In this document: piece after piece, positions 13,746-19,460 of the stretch
Position numbering within the stretch: the stretch's first letter is position 1
Layout: each line of letters begins with the position of its first letter
The notes under the pieces: model-generated
The model's input: only the letters and a program-made list of their open reading frames with translations
Told to the model about the DNA's origin: nothing
Databases searched by the model: none
DNA from: a virus
Virus record (IMG/VR): IMGVR_UViG_3300030329_004051
Span: 1 to 34,839 of that record
Reading direction: 5' to 3' (one strand)
DNA length: 34,839 nt
Program-made: the position numbers and the translations under genes

Positions 13746-14020
13746 GAGGTTTCGCCATTATGGATAATTACAACCATGCAGGGTTATAATATGCTTATCT
13801 ACTTTCAAACTGCATTTTTATCTGGAGGTGGTGATAAGTTCGCCTCACCTTATATGGCTGTCCAGAAAACCCCTTTTAGTAACCATTTTGAATCTTGTAA
13901 CCCTAAAAGTGTCAAACCAAACGATTACAAGTGGGGATAAAGTTATAAATAATGATTATAATTTTGCAAGTAAAAAAGGTAGAGCCTAAAGTAGTTTGGT
14001 TTATTAGTACCCTAGGCTCT
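13660..14020 (+). ncRNA. Candidate structured non-coding RNA region
   Basis: A stretch of about 360 bases, GC-richer than its flanks, in a 553-base gap between genes. Stems visible: GGATAGAG/CTCTATCC (13684-13691 with 13723-13730) enclosing CCTTA/TAAGG; CTTTTAG/CTAAAAG (13873-13879 with 13903-13909); GGGTTA/TAACCC (13781-13786 with 13898-13903, an alternative to the previous one); AGGTG/CACCT (13826-13830 with 13846-13850); and AGAGCCTA/TAGGCTCT (13981-13988 with 14013-14020). A TTG-started frame is open across most of it but lacks a ribosome-binding site. Strand is assumed from the neighbours. Known class not identified. Confidence 0.45.
13981..14020 (+). terminator. Stable hairpin at the end of the structured region
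   Basis: A perfect 8-bp stem AGAGCCTA/TAGGCTCT with a 24-base loop. No U tract follows, so it is not a standard intrinsic terminator; it could be a 3' end of the putative RNA or a processing site. Confidence 0.4.
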
Positions 14021-14031
14021 TAAACAGAATG

Positions 14032-14041
14032 TGTTCGAACA
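14032..14041. promoter_or_regulatory. Perfect palindrome TGTTCGAACA upstream of the Cro-like gene
   Basis: A 10-bp perfect palindrome about 150 bases upstream of the regulator gene. It could be a binding site for that protein. It is not the GAAC-N4-GTTC arrangement of Gram-positive LexA boxes. Confidence 0.4.
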
Positions 14042-14107
14042 TTATAAGTTATAAATAAGGTCAAATATTTGCAAATGAAAAAAAATATTTATTTTTGTAA
14101 AAAAAAC

Positions 14108-14137
14108 TTGCACAAATTATAAATAATTGTGTAAAAT
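14108..14137 (+). promoter_or_regulatory. Promoter for the regulator/recombination operon
   Basis: TTGCAC (14108-14113), 18-base spacer, TAAAAT (14132-14137). The spacer holds an imperfect dyad (CACAAATTAT ... ATAATTGTG), mirroring the operator-in-spacer layout of the 10281 promoter. It lies about 55 bases upstream of the Cro-like ATG, suggesting autoregulation. Confidence 0.5.
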
Positions 14138-14191
14138 TACTTAACAGATTTAACATTATAAACAGAATAATAATTTTAATCGGAGAAAAAA

Positions 14192-14392
14192 ATGAATAGG
14201 ATCAAGGAAATGATTCGTGCGTCTGGATTGCGTAGTAATTTTGTCGCTGAAAAACTTGGAGTTCACCCAACACATATAAGTATGTGGCAATCTGGTGAAA
14301 GGTATCCAAATAAAAAACGAATTAGGGAGTTGTGTAAATTATTAAATTGTAAGCTAAAGGATTTATTTCCAGAGGGAGTTAAAAATGGATAA
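14192..14392 (+). CDS. Cro/XRE-family transcriptional regulator
   Basis: 66 residues, a single helix-turn-helix domain: GLRSNFVAEKLGVHPTHISM covers helices 2 and 3, with WQSGERYPNKKRIRELCKLL completing the XRE fold. No extra dimerisation or protease domain, so Cro-like rather than CI-like. GGAG ribosome-binding site. It probably binds the dyads near 10.2-10.3 kb or 14.03-14.13 kb and controls early genes; that is inferred. With no integrase present, lysogeny control is not supported. The next gene starts inside its last codons. Confidence 0.8.
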   Translation: MNRIKEMIRASGLRSNFVAEKLGVHPTHISMWQSGERYPNKKRIRELCKLLNCKLKDLFPEGVKNG

Positions 14393-14519
14393 GATGGCAG
14401 AAGCATACAAAGATTTGTTTTCACAAATAATACCAGAATCACCCCTTAAAGAGGCTTTCCGTATATGGAATGAATCAGAGAAAATAAGAGAAAAAAACAG
14501 AAAAAAAAAGGAGAAGTAA
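14385..14519 (+). CDS. Small helical basic protein (44 aa)
   Basis: 44 codons (starts MDKMAEAYKDLFSQIIPE), coupled by overlap to both the regulator upstream and the ParB-like gene downstream. Amphipathic N-terminal helix and a Lys/Arg-rich C-terminus. It could be a partner peptide of either neighbour. No family recognised. Confidence 0.5.
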   Translation: MDKMAEAYKDLFSQIIPESPLKEAFRIWNESEKIREKNRKKKEK

Positions 14520-15283
14520 TGAAGAAAGAAAAGAATACTAAAATAAAAGTAGTACGTTTAATGTATATTGACAATTATGATGTTTTAGTAAAAGCTGAAG
14601 GTCAAAGAAATCAAGGCGACAACAAAGATCTTGTAGATTCTATTCATGAATTTGGAATGTGTAGTGCTATAACAGTTGTCCAAGAAGAAGATAAATATAT
14701 AGTAGTTGATGGTTGGCATAGAAAAAAAGCGTGTGAAAAAGCTAAATTGCCAATACCATGTATAGTAGTAGAAACACAAGCTTCAATACAAGACCTTATG
14801 ATAGCATTAAATACTACAATGTGGAATTGGAAACCTAAAGATTTCTTAAATTTTGGCATTACATTTTGCAATAATCCCGATTATGTATTTTTAGATAAAA
14901 TATATCAAGAATCAGAATTATCATTAGTTGCACTGTATGAAATCTTTTCACTTGATATGAAGTCTAAAGAAAGAAAGAAATCATTTGAAAGAGGTACATG
15001 GGAAATAACCACGCACAATGTTGGAATGAAAACAATAGAATATGCAAATATTCTTAAGCAAACCCTTCCTAGAGAATTTAAATTTGCTAATAATGCAAAC
15101 TTTTTAAGAGGTTTTGCTATTTGTGTTAAGAAAAAGGCTTTTGATTTTGACCATTTATTGGCAAAAGTTTCTAAATATAAATCAATGGTACATGATGGAG
15201 ATAAGCCTAGTCAGCACGCTCAAATGATAAATGAGATATATAATCTTAATACTCATGAAGATAAGCAAGCATATTTAGCATAA
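14519..15283 (+). CDS. ParB/Spo0J N-terminal-domain protein
   Basis: 254 residues. The first ~90 show a ParB-like nuclease/CTPase fold: NKDLVDSIHEFGMCSAITVV, then YIVVDGWHRKKACEKAKLPI, i.e. the strand-GxHR-type motif (here DGWHRKKA) and PIPCIVV. The remainder is helical and unlike chromosomal ParB HTH regions that I know. Phage members of this superfamily act as nucleases, in DNA segregation, or in modification control. Being beside a Cro-like regulator and ERF suggests a role in replication or partition. AAGGAG site. Which activity applies cannot be told. Confidence 0.75.
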   Translation: MKKEKNTKIKVVRLMYIDNYDVLVKAEGQRNQGDNKDLVDSIHEFGMCSAITVVQEEDKYIVVDGWHRKKACEKAKLPIPCIVVETQASIQDLMIALNTTMWNWKPKDFLNFGITFCNNPDYVFLDKIYQESELSLVALYEIFSLDMKSKERKKSFERGTWEITTHNVGMKTIEYANILKQTLPREFKFANNANFLRGFAICVKKKAFDFDHLLAKVSKYKSMVHDGDKPSQHAQMINEIYNLNTHEDKQAYLA

Positions 15284-15316
15284 ATAAATATTATTTAATA
15301 TAGGAGAAACAGAATA

Positions 15317-15904
15317 ATGGATGATAAATCATTACAAGAGTGTTTGAATTATATTCAAGTCAGTTTAAACGCCCCAAAAAACCTTCATAATAAGTTTGGT
15401 AACTATAAGTATCGAAATTTAGAGGGGATATTCGAAGGACTTAAACCATTACTTTTAAAGACAGGCTGTATCGTCACTATTTCCGATAGCTTAGAGCTTG
15501 TTGGCGATCGTTATTATATCAAGGCTACTGCCTCGATTATAAAGGGCGATGAAAAAATATCCGTTGATGGTTGGGCAAGGGAATCAGAATCAAAAAAGGG
15601 TATGGATACATCGCAGATTACAGGCTCTACAAGTTCTTACTCGAGGAAGTATGCAATGAATGGACTTTTCGCAATCGATGATGTAGCAGATGCAGATTCT
15701 ATGGATAATAGCTACACAATTACAGATGATCAAAAAGCGAAATATCAAGACCTCTTAAATTCTGGGGCATATGAAGGACAAAAAGCGAAAATTAATAGTT
15801 GGTGGAAAGGTTTCACAACTAAAGAACAGGCTGATACAGGCTTAATACACATGATAAAGCACGTTAAAGAATACAAAGAAAAAGGAGAAAAAAGTGGCAT
15901 CTAA
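15317..15904 (+). CDS. erf: ERF-type single-strand annealing protein
   Basis: 195 residues. The opening LQECLNYIQVSLNAPKNLHN, the NYKYRNLEGIFEGLKPLLLK block and the signature SQITGSTSSYSRKYAMNGLF with following DDVADAD are diagnostic of the ERF superfamily. ERF proteins form rings, anneal complementary single strands and support recombination-dependent replication or circularisation. The C-terminal segment contains a small helical extension. AGGAG lies within an AGGAGAAACAGAATAATG leader. The next gene, a small SSB-tailed protein, overlaps its end. Confidence 0.88.
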   Translation: MDDKSLQECLNYIQVSLNAPKNLHNKFGNYKYRNLEGIFEGLKPLLLKTGCIVTISDSLELVGDRYYIKATASIIKGDEKISVDGWARESESKKGMDTSQITGSTSSYSRKYAMNGLFAIDDVADADSMDNSYTITDDQKAKYQDLLNSGAYEGQKAKINSWWKGFTTKEQADTGLIHMIKHVKEYKEKGEKSGI

Positions 15905-16154
15905 AAACAATAGTGGTAATCTTTTTAAGAATACCTTTAAAGAGGAAGGCTCAAAGCAACCCGACTTCAAAGGAGATGTTGTAGTAGAGGGTAAAGTAAT
16001 GAAGGCTTCAATGTGGGTAAATAAAGATAAGAACGGGAATCGATATTTTGGAATTTCATTTCAAACATTGGATGAGGTTGCCAAATATACCAAAGAGGTA
16101 ACTAACTCAACCCCAAAGCCAGAATTTGAGAAAACAGATGACATTCCGTTTTAA
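15894..16154 (+). CDS. Small beta-rich protein with SSB-like C-terminal tip
   Basis: 86 residues from a GTG with GGAG upstream. The middle (VVVEGKVMKASMWVNKDKNG, then NRYFGISFQ) has the pattern of small phage/plasmid beta-barrel proteins seen next to SSB or recombination genes. The last residues, KTDDIPF, match the conserved acidic tip of bacterial SSB, which docks RecO, PriA, exonuclease I and other partners. It overlaps the ERF gene by 11 bases. It may bind ssDNA or simply recruit host repair proteins. No full OB-fold SSB is present elsewhere in the window. Confidence 0.6.
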   Translation: MASKNNSGNLFKNTFKEEGSKQPDFKGDVVVEGKVMKASMWVNKDKNGNRYFGISFQTLDEVAKYTKEVTNSTPKPEFEKTDDIPF

Positions 16155-16509
16155 AATATTAATCCAGACAGCTGGGGGTGAGGAAAGATGGGCGGATGCT
16201 TCAAAGGTGTTCGCCCACCTTTTAAAAGAATATACCAAGAATGAGGTTAAGGGGATTAAACCAAAACCTTATCAAGAAAGAGTTGATAATTTTTTTAGCA
16301 GTATTGATGAGGATTGGCTATTAGTCTTAAAAGATGCGTATCCGAATGTAGATATAAATCAAGAATTAAAAAATGCGAAGGCTTGGCTTTTGTCAAATAC
16401 TAAAAATGCAAAATCAGATTTTAAGAAATTTGTAAATAATTGGTTGGCTAAATCTATGAATAATAAAAAAATAGATAACAAAGAAAGGGTTATGTTTGGA
16501 GAATATTAG
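16138..16509 (+). CDS. Replication-accessory-like protein (C-terminal phage replication domain)
   Basis: About 123 residues from ATG 16138. The C-terminal half, with WLLVLKDAYPNVDINQELKN, then AKAWLLSN and FVNNWLAKS, resembles the C-terminal domain found on phage replisome organisers and DnaT-like loaders. The DNA-binding N-terminal domain usual in those proteins is missing, so this is either a split or shortened version. It follows ERF and the SSB-tailed gene, fitting a replication role. A TTG at 16126 gives a longer form; ATG 16138 is preserved in an AAACAGATG context like other early starts. Confidence 0.5.
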   Translation: MTFRFKILIQTAGGEERWADASKVFAHLLKEYTKNEVKGIKPKPYQERVDNFFSSIDEDWLLVLKDAYPNVDINQELKNAKAWLLSNTKNAKSDFKKFVNNWLAKSMNNKKIDNKERVMFGEY

Positions 16510-16510
16510 A

Positions 16511-16915
16511 ATGGAAGAAATGAGGGATCTGGCTCATTATTTCGGTAGAACTGCATTTCAAAAAGAAATAGCGAATCAATATGAGTCTATTATAAATAGT
16601 TGGTCGGAAAAATTATTTGGCGATGTTGTTAGATACATAAGGGAAAGCGAACATATAACAGATTTTCCAAAACCATTTGAGATGGAAAGGATTGGGAAAA
16701 AATTATATATATCCAATGATGAATTTTATAATAATTGTAAATATTGTGACAACAAAGGCTTTATAATTAGAGAAGAATATCCTGCAACAGCAGATAATAA
16801 AATGTATAGATTTTCTTATAAATGCAAATGTGCTAGAGGGGTTACATATGCCAAAGGATATGGAGTTTCATATTTTAGCAAGTTTGATTACGATAATGAT
16901 AAAGGGAGAGTTTAA
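16511..16915 (+). CDS. Zinc-binding protein, replication-region type
   Basis: About 134 residues from ATG 16511, with GGAG nine bases upstream. Helical N-terminus and a C-terminal CKYCDNKGFI ... YKCKCARG zinc site; the CxxCxxxG(F/W)-CxC pattern is typical of phage proteins in the place of helicase loaders or their accessories. It sits directly after the replication-accessory gene. It could help load host helicase, but I cannot assign a family. Its stop shares a base with the next start. Confidence 0.55.
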   Translation: MEEMRDLAHYFGRTAFQKEIANQYESIINSWSEKLFGDVVRYIRESEHITDFPKPFEMERIGKKLYISNDEFYNNCKYCDNKGFIIREEYPATADNKMYRFSYKCKCARGVTYAKGYGVSYFSKFDYDNDKGRV

Positions 16916-17070
16916 TGAATACTTTATTGTGCGATGGAGATTGTGGAAATTATTACGATACTAAAGATATGAGTCTAACATACGATGGTCAGAATATGTG
17001 CAAAAAGTGTATGTTTACTTTCATGGCGGAACTTAGCAAAATAGAGGAATATGAAGAGCATCTCAGATAA
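16915..17070 (+). CDS. Small Cys-rich protein (51 aa)
   Basis: 51 residues beginning MNTLLCDGDCGNYYDTKDMS with CKKC further on: CxxxC then CxxC, a likely zinc knuckle pair, and an acidic helical C-terminus. It begins on the last base of the previous stop and overlaps the next gene by 20 bases. One of a run of short Cys-rich proteins here. Confidence 0.6.
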   Translation: MNTLLCDGDCGNYYDTKDMSLTYDGQNMCKKCMFTFMAELSKIEEYEEHLR

Positions 17071-17287
17071 AGATATTACATCGTATATGAAATTTGTTGG
17101 AAAAAAAATGTGTGTATGTAATCATTTTTGCAATAATAAGGTTCGCAATACTAAATTTTACCATTGGTTTACATTCCTTACGAATGAGTTTATTAAGGAA
17201 ATGTGTGAAACCTGTGCATTGAGAGAAATTTGGGGTTATAATTATAAACAATCAAAGGGGTATAAAAGATGGGTTGGTTCATGTTAG
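17051..17287 (+). CDS. Small Cys-rich protein (78 aa)
   Basis: 78 residues, basic, with CVCNHFC near residue 21 and CETC near residue 52, plus a C-terminal Cys. Four well-spaced cysteines suggest a zinc ribbon. No family recognised. Overlaps genes on both sides. Confidence 0.55.
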   Translation: MKSISDKDITSYMKFVGKKMCVCNHFCNNKVRNTKFYHWFTFLTNEFIKEMCETCALREIWGYNYKQSKGYKRWVGSC

Positions 17288-17367
17288 GATGTTGGATTGG
17301 AGTTATAATTGGATTTCTTGTCGCAATTTTTTTAAGACAAATACCCGACGAAGATGAATTTTTTTAA
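17269..17367 (+). CDS. Tiny single-helix membrane protein (32 aa)
   Basis: 32 codons: MGWFMLGCWIGVIIGFLVAI forms one transmembrane helix, followed by a short acidic tail (PDEDEFF). It overlaps the preceding gene and is followed by AAGGAG for the next. Tiny membrane proteins of this type occur in many phages; function unknown. Confidence 0.5.
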   Translation: MGWFMLGCWIGVIIGFLVAIFLRQIPDEDEFF

Positions 17368-17378
17368 GGAGAATTAAA

Positions 17379-17516
17379 TTGGATAGATTATCAGAATGCT
17401 GTAAAGCAAGATTAACATATTATGATAAAGTCTGGAGAGATGGGATTTGTAGCGAGTGCGATGAACATAGTCCAGAATTAGGCGAACATAACGATGAAGA
17501 ATTAGAAAAAGCTTGA
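17379..17516 (+). CDS. Small Cys-rich acidic protein, TTG start
   Basis: 45 codons from TTG, chosen because AAGGAG sits eight bases upstream and no ATG is available. Sequence MDRLSECCKARLTYYDKVWR then CSECDEH: a CC and a CxxC that could bind zinc. Its stop codon lies at the base of the nested hairpin that follows. Confidence 0.5.
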   Translation: MDRLSECCKARLTYYDKVWRDGICSECDEHSPELGEHNDEELEKA

Positions 17517-17600
17517 GCAGATGCACTCCTTACATATTGATGATGAACAACGATTGTTTAATCCGCACATTAAACAAAGTCCTCAAATAGTCATCTGCTC
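17515..17600 (+). ncRNA. Nested double stem-loop, candidate small RNA or mRNA element
   Basis: An outer perfect 9-bp stem GAGCAGATG (17515-17523) / CATCTGCTC (17592-17600) encloses an inner perfect 9-bp stem TTGTTTAAT (17554-17562) / ATTAAACAA (17569-17577) with loop CCGCAC. Total 86 bases, in a gap between small genes. It lacks tRNA arms and a TTC loop motif. A 27-codon ORF fits inside, but its ribosome-binding site is poor. Strand assumed from the operon. Confidence 0.45.
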
Positions 17601-17653
17601 TTAAATTCCGTAGCTATTACTCAATGAATCGTATATATTGAATAAGAAGAATA

Positions 17654-17716
17654 ATGGCAAGAAGACGGTGGGGGGTGGTAGTGCAGTATCACCCCCAAAA
17701 AATTAAAGGAAAATAA
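17654..17716 (+). other. GGGGGTG hairpin overlapping a 20-codon ORF
   Basis: GGGGGTG (17671-17677) pairs perfectly with CACCCCC (17690-17696) across a 12-base loop, strikingly GC-rich for this AT-rich region. A 20-codon ORF (MARRRWGVVVQYHPQKIKGK) spans it with a weak AAGAAG-type site. Without a U tract it is not a classic terminator. It may protect or process the downstream mRNA. Confidence 0.4.
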
Positions 17717-17721
17717 TTACT

Positions 17722-17856
17722 ATGAATAAATGCTATAAATGTGATATAGAAATAGATGAAGCAGATATTGTTTGTTGCAATTGTATAGATAATACAGATG
17801 GTCGCAATTCTCATTTTTGGCAAATTAAAAAAGAGAAAGAAAATGAAAATATGTAG
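17722..17856 (+). CDS. Small zinc-knuckle protein (44 aa)
   Basis: 44 residues: CYKC near the start and CCNC near residue 19, then a charged helical tail. Two paired-Cys knuckles make a compact zinc site. An AAAGGA ribosome-binding site precedes the ATG. It overlaps the next gene by 14 bases. Confidence 0.55.
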   Translation: MNKCYKCDIEIDEADIVCCNCIDNTDGRNSHFWQIKKEKENENM

Positions 17857-17998
17857 TAAATGCAAAGAAGAGTTGCCCTTAAATAAGTTTTATAGATACA
17901 AGGAAAGATATCAATCTGTTTGTAATTCTTGTAAAACAATTATAAATAAAAAGAAGTACAAAGAGCAAAAAGAAAGATTAAGGAAGTCTAAATGGTAA
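17843..17998 (+). CDS. Small zinc-finger protein (51 aa)
   Basis: 51 residues from ATG 17843: MKICSKCKEELPLNKFYRYK, then CNSCK and a basic Lys-rich tail. CxxC...CxxC with a FY-R/K middle is the layout of small HNH-accessory or DNA-binding zinc fingers seen in phages. A longer frame from 17798 exists, but it starts inside the previous gene without a site; the internal ATG after AGAGAAAG is preferred. Confidence 0.6.
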   Translation: MKICSKCKEELPLNKFYRYKERYQSVCNSCKTIINKKKYKEQKERLRKSKW

Positions 17999-18129
17999 AG
18001 AAAAATAAAAGACCGCCACAATCATTTTGGAGATTGCAACGTCATTTAGACAAAATACATCAATATAATATAGAAAAAATAGATATTAATGAATATCTCG
18101 AATCAGTTTTAAAAAAACAGAATAACTAA
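17992..18129 (+). CDS. Small hypothetical protein (45 aa)
   Basis: 45 codons (MVKKNKRPPQSFWRLQRHLD), starting within the last codons of the preceding gene. Basic N-terminus, helical, acidic in the second half. AAGG lies upstream. No family recognised. Confidence 0.5.
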   Translation: MVKKNKRPPQSFWRLQRHLDKIHQYNIEKIDINEYLESVLKKQNN

Positions 18130-18142
18130 AAAGGAGAACAGA

Positions 18143-18388
18143 ATGAGTAAAGTAGGTGAATATTATAGAGAGCTAGAAGAAAGAGAGATGAATCACGTAA
18201 TGCCATCAATAGAGGATTATAAATCACTTGAAAGAAATAAAAGCTTTAAATACGGATTTATGGCTGCGTGTATCATTATATTTTTGAGTGTAATTTTTAT
18301 ATCGTGTTCTATGGCAACGCTTAAGGCTAGCGGATCTAGTTGCGGTGAGTCAAGTTGGAATCCATGTTACGTTAAAATAGTTAAATGA
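18143..18388 (+). CDS. Small membrane protein
   Basis: 81 residues: a charged helical N-terminus (~35 residues), one transmembrane helix (about 36-56, YGFMAACIIIFLSVIFISC), then a short C-terminal part with two cysteines (CGESSWNPC) probably outside the cytoplasm. AAGGAG lies within an AAGGAGAACAGAATG leader. Function unknown; possibly an early membrane-modifying protein. Confidence 0.55.
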   Translation: MSKVGEYYRELEEREMNHVMPSIEDYKSLERNKSFKYGFMAACIIIFLSVIFISCSMATLKASGSSCGESSWNPCYVKIVK

Positions 18389-18801
18389 TTAGCTTTACAG
18401 TAAAAGGAACACCAAGAGCTTTAAAACGTCACAGAAGCACAAGAACGGGGCGTATGTATGATCCTTCTGCAAGGGATAAGAAAGAGCTTTGGTTGCAAAT
18501 TGCAAAATACAAGCCAAAACGCCCCTTTGCAGGCGATGTTATGATAAAGATGTTGTTTACTATGCCTCACCCAAAAAGTCATTACAGAACAGGCAGATAT
18601 AAGCATTTACTAAAAAGTCAATTTGAAGAGCTTACATTCCATAGCTTTAAACCAGATTTGGATAATTTAGTCAAGCTTGTACTTGATACAATAGGAAAAA
18701 ACAGGATGATAGTTGATGATAGTCAAATATGTAGATTGCAAGCAGAAAAAATATATGGAAAGCATGGAAGCACAGAAGTCTACATCGAAGAAATATCTTG
18801 A
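18385..18801 (+). CDS. rusA: RusA-type Holliday junction resolvase
   Basis: 138 residues. Begins with the characteristic ISFTVKGTPRALKRHRS strand and contains the catalytic block FKPDLDNLVKLVLDTIGKN followed by VDDSQICRLQAEKIY; the Asp residues of KPDLDN and VDD coordinate Mg2+. RusA cleaves Holliday junctions and processes branched phage DNA before packaging, usually at CC dinucleotides. Start overlaps the membrane-protein gene by four bases. Works with the ERF and NinB-like proteins encoded nearby. Confidence 0.9.
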   Translation: MISFTVKGTPRALKRHRSTRTGRMYDPSARDKKELWLQIAKYKPKRPFAGDVMIKMLFTMPHPKSHYRTGRYKHLLKSQFEELTFHSFKPDLDNLVKLVLDTIGKNRMIVDDSQICRLQAEKIYGKHGSTEVYIEEIS

Positions 18802-19045
18802 TTATATTCGCAAATCCCCTTGCTTGGTATGCGGATTGCAACCTTGTGATCCAGATCACTTAGAGGCTCGTGGTATGGGTGGTGCGAATAAAAGCGGATA
18901 CAAGGATTATTCCTGTGTTCCTTTATGTAGAATACACCACTCTGAACGCCATCAGCTTGGTAATGAGAAGTTTGAAAATAAATATCGCATCAATCTCTGG
19001 AAAGATGCCTTTAACTTAATAAGGAGATACTTTGTTTCAACGTGA
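18755..19045 (+). CDS. HNH-type nuclease (recombination-gene neighbour)
   Basis: About 96 residues from ATG 18755. The sequence has CLVCGLQPCDPDHLEARGMG, then YSCVPLCRIHHSERHQLG: CxxC metal ligands, DPDHLE with the catalytic His, and CRIHHxxxHQxG as the distal HNH half. Similar small HNH proteins sit beside rusA and ninB in many phages and resemble the core of Ref/DUF968-type nucleases. The start is uncertain (ATG 18764 is three codons later). It overlaps rusA in another frame. Confidence 0.75.
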   Translation: MESMEAQKSTSKKYLDYIRKSPCLVCGLQPCDPDHLEARGMGGANKSGYKDYSCVPLCRIHHSERHQLGNEKFENKYRINLWKDAFNLIRRYFVST

Positions 19046-19460
19046 TTTAAAGATAGGCGAAAAGCTAGAGCATCATATACTTAAAAAGATACAAAAAAGC
19101 TATCCAAAGGCTCGAAAAATTGAAGGATACTTCAAGGATTATGATATATATGTAGAGGAATTAGGCATTCGAATAGAAGTTAAGCAAGATATAAAATCAC
19201 AGCATACAGGAAACTATGTAATCGAAACCTCGTTCAATGGAAAGCCTTCTGCTTTATCAACCACAAAAGCTGATTATTGGGTTATATATGATGGAGAATG
19301 TGAAATATGGACAACCCCGTGGAGAATAAAGAAAGCTGTAAAAGGTTTAAAGCAGGCAACTTTTACAGGAAAGGGCGACACTAAGTCCAAAACTGCCTAT
19401 TTATGTCCAAAAGAAAGAATTAAAAAAACTGCGGAGTTTGTATATGAGATTCACAGGTAA
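19032..19460 (+). CDS. PD-(D/E)XK-type nuclease-like protein
   Basis: 142 residues from TTG, chosen because AAGGAG lies five bases before it. The core FKDYDIYVEELGIRIEVKQD has the D-(X)n-ExK arrangement of the PD-(D/E)XK fold (D of YDIYV; E and K of EVK). The rest alternates beta and helix (YWVIYDGECEIWTTPW). Members include recombination-linked exonucleases, resolvases and restriction-type enzymes; which one this is cannot be told. The genomic place among rusA, HNH and NinB-like genes argues for DNA processing. Confidence 0.65.
   Translation: MFQRDLKIGEKLEHHILKKIQKSYPKARKIEGYFKDYDIYVEELGIRIEVKQDIKSQHTGNYVIETSFNGKPSALSTTKADYWVIYDGECEIWTTPWRIKKAVKGLKQATFTGKGDTKSKTAYLCPKERIKKTAEFVYEIHR

Noticed and set aside
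13665-13940. A 91-codon protein-coding gene
   Set aside because: It starts at TTG without a ribosome-binding site, has no recognisable domain, and overlaps multiple perfect inverted repeats; I prefer a structured non-coding region, with the ORF kept as the alternative.
14032-14041. LexA/SOS box at the TGTTCGAACA palindrome
   Set aside because: The half-sites are in the order GTTC-GAAC, not GAAC-N4-GTTC, and there is no spacing; kept only as a generic palindrome.
17521-17604. A 27-codon gene inside the nested hairpin
   Set aside because: Poor ribosome-binding site, and the start and stop lie in the two arms of the outer stem; RNA structure explains the sequence better.
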